Shown one piece after another: positions 9,768 through 18,677 of a stretch of DNA of 64,000 nucleotides. The notes beneath the pieces are model-generated. The model saw only the letters and a program-made list of their open reading frames with translations, made no database searches and was not told the origin of the DNA. The DNA comes from Ehrlichia canis str. Jake. GTDB taxonomy: Bacteria > Pseudomonadota > Alphaproteobacteria > Rickettsiales > Anaplasmataceae. The DNA lies in NCBI RefSeq assembly GCF_000012565.1, contig NC_007354.1, forward strand, positions 434,001 through 498,000. Reading direction: 5' to 3'. Position numbers and translations under genes: made by a program. The stretch's first letter is position 1. The number at the start of each line of letters is the position of its first letter.

Positions 9768-10547
9768 TTACATATTTATTTTAGTTTTGTTTTTGTACAT
9801 AATATATATGTATACTGAACTACTTATAGGTATTGATAATATATACATTATTCCAAATACTGGAAATGTTAGCCATGGTTTTGTTATTGCAAATACAATA
9901 AATATACCAAATAGTAAAATAAATATATAAGATAAATTTTTTGGTATATAGAGATGTTTTGCTGAAAATGTAGGAATGTTACTTACTAATAAAAATGCAA
10001 TGATAGCAAAATATATTGCTACATTATTTTGGTCTGATAAGTTTTCAACTAACCAATGATTGTCGTGATAATAAAATGTCAACATTATTGGAATTAATGA
10101 TAGTACTGCTCCTAGTGGAGCAGGTACTCCTACAAAGAAAAATTTGTGCCAGTCTAATTTTTTTTCTTCATATAAAGACACATTGAACCTTGCAAGTCTA
10201 ATCGACATGCACATTACAAACATCATTACTAGCATCCAACCTATGACTTTAATTTGTTTAAGTGACCAAAAATATATCAAGAAAGCGGGAGCAGCACCAA
10301 AATTTAAGAAATCTGCAAAAGAGTCAAGATGTGCACCAAAACCACTAGTAGAATTTAGTAACCTAGCAATCCTACCATCCATGCCATCTATTAATGCTGC
10401 AATGATAATAAACATAACAGCAGATTCCCATTTGCCAATAAAAGTGAATTTTATAGAAGTCAAACCAGCACATAAGCCTAATAAAGTTACTATGTTTGGA
10501 AATAACCTAGCAATAGGAAAAAATTTGCTGCTTTGTTCTTCTTTCAT
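9768..10547 (-). CDS. pssA: CDP-diacylglycerol--serine O-phosphatidyltransferase (PssA)
   Basis: PssA makes phosphatidylserine from CDP-diacylglycerol and serine in the inner membrane. The 259-residue protein carries the CDP-alcohol phosphatidyltransferase motif (DG-x2-AR-x8-G-x3-D-x3-D): D57-G58, AR at 61-62, then GAHLDSFAD. Multiple hydrophobic helices follow. It lies nine bases after psd, so product and next enzyme are coupled in one operon. The first 49 codons or so are duplicated, nearly unchanged, at 15.65-15.80 kb. Confidence 0.95.
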   Translation of the reverse strand: MKEEQSSKFFPIARLFPNIVTLLGLCAGLTSIKFTFIGKWESAVMFIIIAALIDGMDGRIARLLNSTSGFGAHLDSFADFLNFGAAPAFLIYFWSLKQIKVIGWMLVMMFVMCMSIRLARFNVSLYEEKKLDWHKFFFVGVPAPLGAVLSLIPIMLTFYYHDNHWLVENLSDQNNVAIYFAIIAFLLVSNIPTFSAKHLYIPKNLSYIFILLFGIFIVFAITKPWLTFPVFGIMYILSIPISSSVYIYIMYKNKTKINM

Positions 10548-10556
10548 ATAGGATGG

Positions 10557-11237
10557 TTATATAGATTTAACTGTTAACTGTTTAGGAGCTTCTTTTAGAT
10601 ATGCTAAAATGGTTTCACCAGCAATAACTGTTTGTCCTTTAAATACTGATATATGTGTAGATAAAGGTAAATATATGTTAACACGGCTACCGAATCTAAT
10701 AATACCGAATTTTTCACCCAAGTTAACATTTTGTCCTTGATAAGCATTACATACTATACGTCGTGCTATTAACCCTGCAATTTGATCAAGAATGATTAAA
10801 TGTTTATCAAGGTTAGATTCTATAATCAATCTTTGTCTTTCATTTAACTCACTTGACTTGTCTAATGATGCCGATATGAACCTACCAGGTATGTACTCTG
10901 TAGATTTAATAGTGCCTGATACTGGAATTCTATTTACGTGAACGTTCAGTATATTTAAAAAAATGCTGATGCATACTACTTGTGTAGAGCTGTCTATAGG
11001 AGAATTAACTTCTTTGATATCTAATATTAAGCCATCAGCTGGACTGGTAATTAAATTATCTCCTTCTGGTACTACACGTATAGGGTCACGAAAAAAGAAT
11101 ATGCATAACAATGACATAGCTAAACAAACTATTCCTAAGCTGCAAGAAATAGCAAATCCAATACAAGATGCAAGAAATGATATCATTATGAATATATATC
11201 CTTCCTTATGAATATTGTGGATCAAATTAAAAAGCAT
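10557..11237 (-). CDS. psd: Phosphatidylserine decarboxylase proenzyme (Psd)
   Basis: Psd decarboxylates phosphatidylserine to phosphatidylethanolamine. It is made as a proenzyme that cleaves itself at a Gly-Ser bond, turning the Ser into a pyruvoyl group. The 226-residue length fits the short bacterial type. The cleavage motif is in IRFGSRVNIYLP, with Gly183-Ser184. An N-terminal hydrophobic segment spans about residues 15-45. The gene precedes pssA in the same transcript. Residues about 131-226 are encoded identically by the truncated copy at 15.81-16.1 kb. Confidence 0.94.
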   Translation of the reverse strand: MLFNLIHNIHKEGYIFIMISFLASCIGFAISCSLGIVCLAMSLLCIFFFRDPIRVVPEGDNLITSPADGLILDIKEVNSPIDSSTQVVCISIFLNILNVHVNRIPVSGTIKSTEYIPGRFISASLDKSSELNERQRLIIESNLDKHLIILDQIAGLIARRIVCNAYQGQNVNLGEKFGIIRFGSRVNIYLPLSTHISVFKGQTVIAGETILAYLKEAPKQLTVKSI

Positions 11238-11900
11238 TACTCAACCTCAGACTTTTTGAAGAATTATAAACTTTGCTATATTTTATGCAATTAATATTTG
11301 ATAAATTTTGTTTAATTTATAGTGATAATGTTGTAATTTTAAACATTAAGTTTAGTTGTTAAGATTTATTGATATTAAAATATGATCTTTGCTTACTATA
11401 ATTAAGTACGCTAGTTTAAAGTTTTTTTGTACTTTACTCAAATATTGGATGTGTAAGTTTTGAATTTCATGCTAATTTAGTGAACTTATGCTGTGTGAAT
11501 TTGATTAATCTTTAAATGAAAAATTTATAACTTGAGATGTTGTTTGTGTAAATGTTGAAGCAGTAATCTATGTTTTTAACATACTTATTATTAATATCTA
11601 CTGTGATATTTCAATAATAAACGACAGCACTCCTTTTTCGCACTGCAATGCCTATAGTAGAGAAAAGAATTAACCAATTTACATTTGTATTAGCAGTATG
11701 TTATGATTGTACTTTTAATGCATATCTTTATTCTGTAAAATGCATTTGTTTAGATAGAGTATTTTCAGATTCTTTACACAGATTACAGTAATTAAAGAAC
11801 CATTAAAACTTGTAAATCTTTGAACAGTCTTTGCAGATTTAGTTAGACTGACATTGAAAAGTTTAATGTCAAGTGATAAGTAGCTTATAAAAAAAATATG
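11238..11900. other. Long intergenic gap, no gene seen
   Basis: This 660-base gap separates psd from the fused flavoprotein gene. A slightly GC-richer patch near 11620-11680 reads as a short open stretch on the minus strand but has no start codon and several nearby stops, so I do not call it a gene. No repeat or RNA structure stood out. Confidence 0.5.
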
Positions 11901-14900
11901 TTATTTAAGCTTATGTAAGCAATGTTTTATCCATTGTTTAGTGCATTTTTCTTGTAAAGTATTTTGTTTAAGTCTTTCATTTAAGAATTTGAAATCCACG
12001 TAGTTTGCATATTGATCTTGATTATTGCAACTATACACAAAACTTTCTTGTTTTGTTATTGGATCAATGTGTTTTTGTAAGCATTGAGCACATATTTCTT
12101 TCATCATACATTGCATAAGAGAATTAATTGAAGCTATAACTTTAACTTCTTTTTTGAAAAGAGTTTGTAATTGATTGAATATAGAATATGATACTGCATC
12201 CATCATATAGCTTGATCCAATAATTATAATTCTGTCTATAGAATGTAATGGTATGTCGCTAGTTTCTGATAAATTGTTGTTGTATTGAAGAATTGCATCT
12301 ATGATATTGCCCTGATAAGATTTATCTTGGGTTCTTCTAGGTTCAATCTTGGTTTCATCACAACACCATACTACAGTACTTGATGATTCTTCTATAGATG
12401 ATCTTTCAAATACATCTTCTACTTTTTTATATCCTGCAAAATATAGAACTTTGCAATTGTTTGATAATAATGCTTTGCCTATTGAAAATAACACTGCATT
12501 ACCTACTCCTCCACCTATTAACATTATATTTTGATTGTGAGGAATTTCTGTTGGAGTACCAGTTGGCCCCATGAAAATGATTGGTTCATTTTTTTTAAGG
12601 TAATTGCATAAGTGACTAGATCCTCCTGTATTCAGTACTATAGTTGAGATTAGTCCTTTGCTTTTATCTACTGAAACTCCTGTTAATGCTATGCTTTCCA
12701 TTGATAATTGTGTATTTTCTGTGTTTAAACTGTTGTATTCGAAGTTTTGTAACCTGTAAAATTGTCCAGGTTTAAAATTAGCTGCTGCAAGAGGTGCTAA
12801 AATGGTAAGTTTAGTAATAGTCTTTGTAATGTTTTCTATATCTATTACATATGCTTTTAATTTGTGGTTTAATGTTGTAAGTAAATTAGTATATTTTGAT
12901 GGTGGGCACTGATTTAATACTTTTGTTATAATTGGATATCCATTTTTAGCGCTTGCCATTGCTTTAACGACACTTCCTCTATATGGTAGATGGAGATCTC
13001 CAAAAATACTGATTTTTTTGTCAGGTGATATGAATATGCTATCTTTTTTTGTGAATTTTGGAGATGTTGTTATTTTTGTACTTATGCCTTGTAAATCAAA
13101 GGTATGGGTAAAATCTTGATCCAATCCACAAAATTGTTGGTTTTCTTTTATACTTGTTAAGTTTGGTTTAGTACCTACTGCTATTATAATTGTTTTCGCA
13201 TTGAGTGTTTTTTTGTTATTATACTGATCAGTAAATTTAATGTTGCTTATGTGATTGTACTGATCTGTTATCATTTCATATGGTTGTAGATTTTCTATAA
13301 AGTATATTCCTTCTGCAAGTGCATTGTTTATTTCATAGCTATTTAGTTTATAACTTGGTGCATGTAATAACTTGTTTCTATAGACAATAGTGACTCCTCC
13401 CCATGATTGTAATAATTCTATAATTTTTGCTTGTCTGTTTTCTATTTTTGCTAATGTTTTTTCTTTTCTTATTTGCATCGCATGATTTAAGAATTCGTTT
13501 GCAATAATTTTTTCTTCTTCTGTCCAGTTTTGTTCAATATATGATTTACCATAATTTTCTATCAGTGCTTCATGTCTTGTAAGAAATTTTTCTACTTGTA
13601 GTGGATAGTATGCAAGAGCTTCTGTTGCTGCATCTATTGCTGTTAATCCTCCACCTATAACAATGATTGGCATTCTAATTTGTAAATTTGCAATCGAAGT
13701 TGCTCTTGCAGCACCAGTAAGTTGTAATGACATTAGAAAATCTGATGCCATACGTACTCCTCTTGCTAAGGAGTTAGGTATGTTGATTATATTAGGACTG
13801 CCAGATCCTGTTGCAAGAGCAATATGATGAAATCCTATCTCGAAAGCATTTTCTATTGTTAATGTACTACCAAATCTTACTCCGCCATACATTGAAAAAT
13901 TTTTTCTTCTTTCTAATATTAATCTGGCTATTTTTAAGTAGTTTTTATTCCATCTTGCTGTAATACCATATTCAGATACTCCTCCAAATCCATAAGGTGT
14001 GCGCTCACTTAAATTGTCATATAGTTCAGTCTCTACATTTTTAATTAAATTAAATTCTGTTTTTTCTCCGGATTGAGTAACTCCAGAAATATTTTCTGGA
14101 AGAGGTTCTATTTTAAGTCCTTCTATTGCAATAACAGTATGTCCATCATTTAATAAGTGGTGTGACAAGTTAATTCCTGCTGGACCTAGCCCTATAACTA
14201 GTACGTTTTTGTCTGTATTAGTTTTAGGTAATGGACGTTCAAAATTTATAGGATTCCACCTAGTAAGTAATGAATATATTTCAAATCCGTAAGGTAAACT
14301 TAGTACATTGTCGATAATTTGAGTTTCAACCATTGGTATATCAACAGGATCTTGTTTTTGGTAAATGCATGATTTAGTACAATCATTACAAATGTGATAT
14401 CCTGTTAGGATGCATAATGGATTATCAATCATGATGATTGCTAATGCTGCTATAGGGTAGCCTTGAGATTTTACTAGATTCATTTCTGAGATTTTTTGTT
14501 CTAAAGGACACCCATGTAATTCTGTTGATAGTATTGATTTCTTAAATTCATTGTTGTTTTCTAATAATCCTTTTGAGCAACTGTCTTTATTTTGTTTATG
14601 GCAAAAAATGCAATAATGAGAATTATTTAAAGCATTATATAAAGTAGGTTGTTTGTGTGTAAGATTAAATCCATCTCTACGTTTAATGCGTTTTGATGTC
14701 ATTGCAATTGTGTCATTATTAACAGTTTTTGTGATTGTTGGGACTAAGTTATAAACGTCTGTTTTGTTAGGTACACTAAATAGAATGCTATGTGATCCTG
14801 AATGTATCATATATGCAGCATATCTAGCTGTAATATCTAGTTTTTCTGAATGATTTTCTTTATCTTCTAGCCATAATAGTGTTTGTTTTGCAAATTTTTT

Positions 14901-15293
14901 GTCTTCAATAGGGAATAGGAATAACTCTCTTATTTGTTCTGTGATTTCTGATATGTTTAAGCTGTTTATATCTGGATATTTTTTTAAAGCATAACGTTGT
15001 ATGAATAATCTTTTACATTTGTATATTTCTGAAAATTCTTTATGTGTATTCTGTTGTATTATTATTTCATTTTCAATGCTAAATAATTTTGATATAAAAT
15101 CTTCAACTATATATGAAAGTTCTATAATAATGCATGATGTGTTATTAGATTTACTTTCATTATTTCGTTCTCTGATTAGTGTGTCATATAAGTTTTGGTT
15201 GTGAGATTGTAGGTAGCATAAAAATAGGTTATCTAGTTTTACTAAACCTTCTCTGGTATATAAATTCTGTACAGTAAGTTCAAAGTTTAACAT
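11901..15293 (-). CDS. Fused FAD/NAD(P) oxidoreductase: GltD-like plus PyrK/NfnA-like
   Basis: This is a large multidomain flavoprotein of 1130 residues. After an N-terminal region come Cys-rich iron-sulfur segments (HYCIFCHKQNKDSC near 225, HICNDCTKSC near 300), as in the small subunit of glutamate synthase and related enzymes. Next is an FAD-binding Rossmann fold (VIGLGPAG near 366) and a second dinucleotide fold (VIGGGLTAIDAATE near 545). The last 320 residues resemble a ferredoxin-NADP reductase/PyrK unit, with MGPTGTPTEIP, LIGGGVGNAVLFSIGKAL near 928 and a C-terminal Cys cluster, CMMKEICAQC near 1060, fitting a 2Fe-2S site. The order matches NfnB fused to NfnA. The true reaction is unknown; glutamate synthase is often the automatic label but no GltB-type glutaminase is seen here. 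Confidence 0.8.
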   Translation of the reverse strand: MLNFELTVQNLYTREGLVKLDNLFLCYLQSHNQNLYDTLIRERNNESKSNNTSCIIIELSYIVEDFISKLFSIENEIIIQQNTHKEFSEIYKCKRLFIQRYALKKYPDINSLNISEITEQIRELFLFPIEDKKFAKQTLLWLEDKENHSEKLDITARYAAYMIHSGSHSILFSVPNKTDVYNLVPTITKTVNNDTIAMTSKRIKRRDGFNLTHKQPTLYNALNNSHYCIFCHKQNKDSCSKGLLENNNEFKKSILSTELHGCPLEQKISEMNLVKSQGYPIAALAIIMIDNPLCILTGYHICNDCTKSCIYQKQDPVDIPMVETQIIDNVLSLPYGFEIYSLLTRWNPINFERPLPKTNTDKNVLVIGLGPAGINLSHHLLNDGHTVIAIEGLKIEPLPENISGVTQSGEKTEFNLIKNVETELYDNLSERTPYGFGGVSEYGITARWNKNYLKIARLILERRKNFSMYGGVRFGSTLTIENAFEIGFHHIALATGSGSPNIINIPNSLARGVRMASDFLMSLQLTGAARATSIANLQIRMPIIVIGGGLTAIDAATEALAYYPLQVEKFLTRHEALIENYGKSYIEQNWTEEEKIIANEFLNHAMQIRKEKTLAKIENRQAKIIELLQSWGGVTIVYRNKLLHAPSYKLNSYEINNALAEGIYFIENLQPYEMITDQYNHISNIKFTDQYNNKKTLNAKTIIIAVGTKPNLTSIKENQQFCGLDQDFTHTFDLQGISTKITTSPKFTKKDSIFISPDKKISIFGDLHLPYRGSVVKAMASAKNGYPIITKVLNQCPPSKYTNLLTTLNHKLKAYVIDIENITKTITKLTILAPLAAANFKPGQFYRLQNFEYNSLNTENTQLSMESIALTGVSVDKSKGLISTIVLNTGGSSHLCNYLKKNEPIIFMGPTGTPTEIPHNQNIMLIGGGVGNAVLFSIGKALLSNNCKVLYFAGYKKVEDVFERSSIEESSSTVVWCCDETKIEPRRTQDKSYQGNIIDAILQYNNNLSETSDIPLHSIDRIIIIGSSYMMDAVSYSIFNQLQTLFKKEVKVIASINSLMQCMMKEICAQCLQKHIDPITKQESFVYSCNNQDQYANYVDFKFLNERLKQNTLQEKCTKQWIKHCLHKLK

Positions 15294-15365
15294 ATTTTTT
15301 AAAATTAGTATAACATATCAACTGATGTATGAAAATGCTATATTATAAATCTCTAGTACTAGTAG

Positions 15366-15803
15366 TATATCAAGAAAGAAGGAGCAGCACCAAAATTTAA
15401 GAAATCTGCAAAAGAATCAAAGTATACACCAAAGCCACAGTAGATTCGATAATCTAGAGATTGCATTCATGTTATCTGTTTGTTTGAAGAAAAAGTCATC
15501 TTATACATTTAGGGATATATGACTTGATCACGATACATTACATAAAGGACTGACTATAGTTGTGGTAGAACTTAGAAATGTTATGGAATAGTGTAAAAGA
15601 AATACATACATTAGTTATCAATTGTCGATTTCAAATAGAAATTAGTACAACAATAATAATAAACATAACAGCAGATTCCCATTTGCCAATAAAGGTGAAT
15701 TTTATAGAAGTCAAACCAGCACATAAGCCTAATAAAATTACTATGTTTGGAAATAACCTAGCAATAGGAAAAAATTTGCTGCTTTGTTCTTCTTTCATAT
15801 AGG
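15366..15803 (-). pseudogene. Broken partial copy of pssA
   Basis: Two pieces of pssA lie here in the same order and strand as the original. The inner piece (15366 to about 15440) matches 10273-10348 with many substitutions. The outer piece (15652-15798) matches 10401-10547 with only three visible differences and includes the pssA start codon. Between them, about 210 bases replace roughly 50 in the original, with only faint similarity. The frame is broken, so no PssA is made. It lies immediately after the partial psd copy, reproducing the psd-pssA junction. Confidence 0.9.
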
Positions 15804-16118
15804 ATGGTTATATAGATTTAACTGTTAACTGTTTAGGAGCTTCTTTTAGATATGCTAAAATGGTTTCACCAGCAATAACTGTTTGTCCTTTAAATACTGA
15901 TATATGTGTAGATAAAGGTAAATATATGTTAACACGGCTACCGAATCTAATAATACCGAATTTTTCACCCAAGTTAACATTTTGTCCTTGATAAGCATTA
16001 CATACTATACGTCGTGCTATTAACCCTGCAATTTGATCAAGAATGATTAAATGTTTATCAAGGTTAGATTCTATAATCAATCTTTGTCTTTCATTTGACT
16101 TGTCTAATGATGCTAATG
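15652..16118 (-). repeat. Direct repeat of the psd/pssA junction (copy 2 of 10401-10875)
   Basis: The block is aligned with the original at a constant offset of 5251 bases up to about 16096. There the copy lacks nine bases, and homology stops near 16118. From about 15735 to 16096 I see no difference from the original. Three substitutions lie in the first 85 bases. Both copies have the same orientation and flank the 1130-residue flavoprotein gene, so recombination between them would delete or duplicate that gene. Confidence 0.93.
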
Positions 16119-16212
16119 TAAATTTGCTAGTGTTATATAGAAAATTGTGATGCATAATTTGTTTATTAATGGTAAAAGTGCATGTTAATCTATAAATTAT
16201 AAAATTGCTCAC
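15808..16212 (-). pseudogene. Truncated psd copy with an open frame
   Basis: The 134-residue frame carries the C-terminal 95 or so residues of Psd, identical to the real gene and including the self-cleavage Gly-Ser (here 91-92). Nine bases are missing, so S-S-E-L-N becomes S-N. The first 37 or so residues are unrelated to Psd and probably just read from flanking sequence. The membrane anchor and N-terminal half are absent, so activity is unlikely. It may still be transcribed. It is best viewed as a gene fragment that recombination has kept similar to the intact gene. Confidence 0.8.
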
Positions 16213-16461
16213 ATCAATAAATGTTACATGTATCAGATATAATTAGTTGGTGTGGGCTTATTCTGTATCTTATCTAGAGTTATTTGGTTGTTAAATTTAT
16301 TAGATGTTATAGGTATAATTTAAAGAATGAAGAGTATTATAGAATGCGTTTTTATTGTATGTGTGGTATAAACATTTGTAATCAATAAGGCGTTGATTTT
16401 TCTTGAATTACTTGTGCTTTAAGACTAAAATTTCAGAATTGTAATTTTTGTTTATTAAAGA

Positions 16462-17031
16462 ATGGCAGAAAGAGGGAGTGATATTAGACCTGGGCATATA
16501 TTAGAACATAATAATGCTTTATATCTGGTTGTAAAGGTTATGCATACTCAGCCAGGTAAAGGTGGTGCCTATATACAAGCTGAAATGAAAAACTTAAAAA
16601 CTGGTGCTAAGCAATATGAAAGGTTTCGTACAGATGGAGATATAAAACGGGCTATTGTTGATGAGTCTGATTATCAGTATATTTATGGTGATGGCTCAAT
16701 GATTACTGTTATGCACCTTAAAACTTATGAGCAAATTACAATTAGTAAAGATATATTGGGGGATAAGAGTATATATCTGCAAGATAATATTGTTATTACA
16801 TTAGTATTTTATAATGGTGAAATAATATCTGCTAAAGTTCCAGATTATGTTACTCTTCGAGTGATTGAAACTGAAGCTGTGATTAAAGGGCAAACGGTAT
16901 CCTCATCTTCTTATAAAGTGGCAATGCTAGAAAATAATCAACGTATTAGTGTTCCTACGTTTATTAAGCCTGGAGATAAGATAGTTGTTTATACTCCGGA
17001 TGATAGCTATTATGAACGTGCTAAGGGATAA
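16462..17031 (+). CDS. efp: Translation elongation factor P (EF-P)
   Basis: EF-P binds ribosomes stalled on proline-rich stretches and helps peptide-bond formation. The 189-residue protein has the three-barrel layout. The tip loop HTQPGKGGAY places a Lys at about position 33, where the family carries its modified lysine. The C-terminal signature region KVPDYVTLRVIETE and PTFIKPGDKIVVYT is clear. It stands alone after the psd fragment with its own 5' gap. Efp is usually conserved in length; this one is normal. Confidence 0.96.
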   Translation: MAERGSDIRPGHILEHNNALYLVVKVMHTQPGKGGAYIQAEMKNLKTGAKQYERFRTDGDIKRAIVDESDYQYIYGDGSMITVMHLKTYEQITISKDILGDKSIYLQDNIVITLVFYNGEIISAKVPDYVTLRVIETEAVIKGQTVSSSSYKVAMLENNQRISVPTFIKPGDKIVVYTPDDSYYERAKG

Positions 17032-17214
17032 ATATATTTTAGAATGCATTATTACAAGTATGGTGTTTTATTCAGCATATGTTGAATATGCAGTTGTTAT
17101 ATTTGTGTCTAAAAAAATTATAAGTAAACAGTTATGTAGCTGTTTATTGAGTTCTAAAATATGATTAATGGTTACTTAATATTATAAAACTGTATAAAAA
17201 AAAAGGGGTTGTAA

Positions 17215-17982
17215 ATGTCTGTAATTTTTTCTTCTGTTACCAATATTATGCTAAAGTCGGTACGACAATCGTCTAGAGCTTTAATTAGGGATTTTAGTGA
17301 AATTCGGTATATGCAATCTTCTTATACTGCTGCAAGTAATTTTACTAGATCTGCTTATTTGAGGTCTAAAAAAATTATTACTGATGGGTTATACAATTAC
17401 AGACAAGATTATGGTGTTGTCTTTGATGATACTAGAGATGTATCTGATGTTGGAGAAAATTTTTGGTTTGTTAATCCAATAGATAGTAAAACTAATTTTA
17501 TAAGTTACTTGCCTTATTTTGCGACTTTAATAGCTTTTTTTCGTCAAGGAGAACCTGTTGCTGCGATAATTGATGCTCCGATACTTAAAGAAACATTTTA
17601 TGTAGAAAGAGGAGTAGGTGCTTTTTCAGAGAATGTACAATCACGTTATATAAAACTGCATGTAGGTAATAAACAAACTGTCAGTAGAGCTGTTATTGAT
17701 TTTGTCATTACACATCTTAGTATTGATATGATTGATAGTCAGCTTAATTCTCAAGCTGTTATAATACGTGCTATGGGATCTATGGCATTAGGATTTGCTT
17801 ATTTATGTTCAGCATCTTATGATGCATTGATTTATTCTAATCTTAATAAGTATCAAGCTGCTGTTGGAAAGTTATTTGTTGAAGAAAGTAAAGGGAAGAT
17901 AGTATGTGATAATGAGTTATTTATAGCTAGCAATTTTGCATTATGTGATTATTTAAGGAAAAAGTTTAACAGTGATAAATAG
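17215..17982 (+). CDS. Degenerate inositol-monophosphatase-family protein
   Basis: The 255-residue protein aligns by pattern with the SuhB/IMPase family of lithium-sensitive sugar-phosphate phosphatases. The metal-binding motif D-P-I-D-G-T-x-N-F appears as NPIDSKTNF at 87-95, so the first metal ligand Asp is Asn and the Gly is lost. The acidic pair normally found upstream is replaced by VVFDD, and the later W-D-x-A-A-G motif reads K-Y-Q-A-A-V-G, losing its Asp. GAFSENVQSR and the AMGSMALGFAYLCSASYDALI segment keep the family fold pattern. It is probably catalytically dead or altered, although the frame is intact and 255 residues is near the family norm. A start of ATG preceded by AAGGGG is good. 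Confidence 0.75.
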   Translation: MSVIFSSVTNIMLKSVRQSSRALIRDFSEIRYMQSSYTAASNFTRSAYLRSKKIITDGLYNYRQDYGVVFDDTRDVSDVGENFWFVNPIDSKTNFISYLPYFATLIAFFRQGEPVAAIIDAPILKETFYVERGVGAFSENVQSRYIKLHVGNKQTVSRAVIDFVITHLSIDMIDSQLNSQAVIIRAMGSMALGFAYLCSASYDALIYSNLNKYQAAVGKLFVEESKGKIVCDNELFIASNFALCDYLRKKFNSDK

Positions 17983-18677
17983 CTTAGTTTTTCTCTTAAG
18001 TTTATGAAGATAGTGAAGTTAGTATATAGTAGTTATAGCTTGTAATGTATTTTATATGAAGAAGAAAATTTGAACATGACAAATAGATTATTAGTCAGGT
18101 TGTTTATTAAATGAAATGAAGTGATATATGAAAGTTATTTTCGTAATTTGTCATTTTGTTATTTAAGAAATGAGTTTACTATATACAAGTAAGTATTGGT
18201 TTTACTATACTATTTTTCTTTTATGGTCATTTTATTTTTTAAGGAATTGCTAATAACATGATTATATGTTAAACGTTTGATTATTTTTAAATTATTTAGT
18301 TTGTCCTTTTATTATCCATTAGTTTGTGTGTTAGTAAATGAAAATTGATTAGAAAAGTTTTTAATTAGCAGAAATTATATCTAGTAGTCCATATGGTTGA
18401 TTTATGAATGAATTTTAGTTTATCATAGTTTCTGGATACTAAATTAGAAACTCTAATGTAGTGATATTGTTAATTTTAAGATTTATATGAAGGATTATGT
18501 GCTGCTTTAAAAAATTTAGATAACGTTGTAAGAATTATCATTAGTAGTATATATGATTGATTTGTGAATAAATTTTGATTTGTTGTATAGTAGGTGAGGA
18601 ACTCTGATTTAGTAATATGACTAATTTTAGCATGAAAGATTTATGTAAAGATATATACTATTTTAGAAAGTTGAATA
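17983..18677. other. Long intergenic gap with two decayed 160-base repeats
   Basis: The right half contains two diverged copies of a unit about 160 bases long. TAGTAGTCCATATGGTTGAT at about 18382 pairs with TAGTAGTATATATGATTGAT at about 18542, with continuing patchy similarity. The second copy runs to the rluC-type start codon at 18678. The left half has no recognisable content. Confidence 0.6.
18382..18677 (+). repeat. Degenerate tandem repeat, period about 160 bp
   Basis: Two adjacent copies share the order: TAGTAGT-block, TTGATTT(A/G)TGAAT, AATTTT(A/G), GGAACTCT or GAAACTCT, GTTAATTTTA or CTAATTTTAG, and an ATTTATATGAA or GAAAGATTTATG end. Substitutions and small indels are frequent, so the duplication is old. 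The second copy supplies the 5' region of the downstream pseudouridine synthase gene. Confidence 0.6.

Noticed and set aside
11600-11720. Short minus-strand open stretch reading NWLILFSTIGIAVRKR-like text, GC-richer than its surroundings.
   Set aside because: It has no start codon, an upstream stop within about ten codons, and no recognisable family. It could be a gene remnant but cannot be supported.
15578-15802. Plus-strand open frame over the pssA fragment.
   Set aside because: It is the antisense of the duplicated pssA start; the same shadow frame occurs over the intact gene at 10144-10551.
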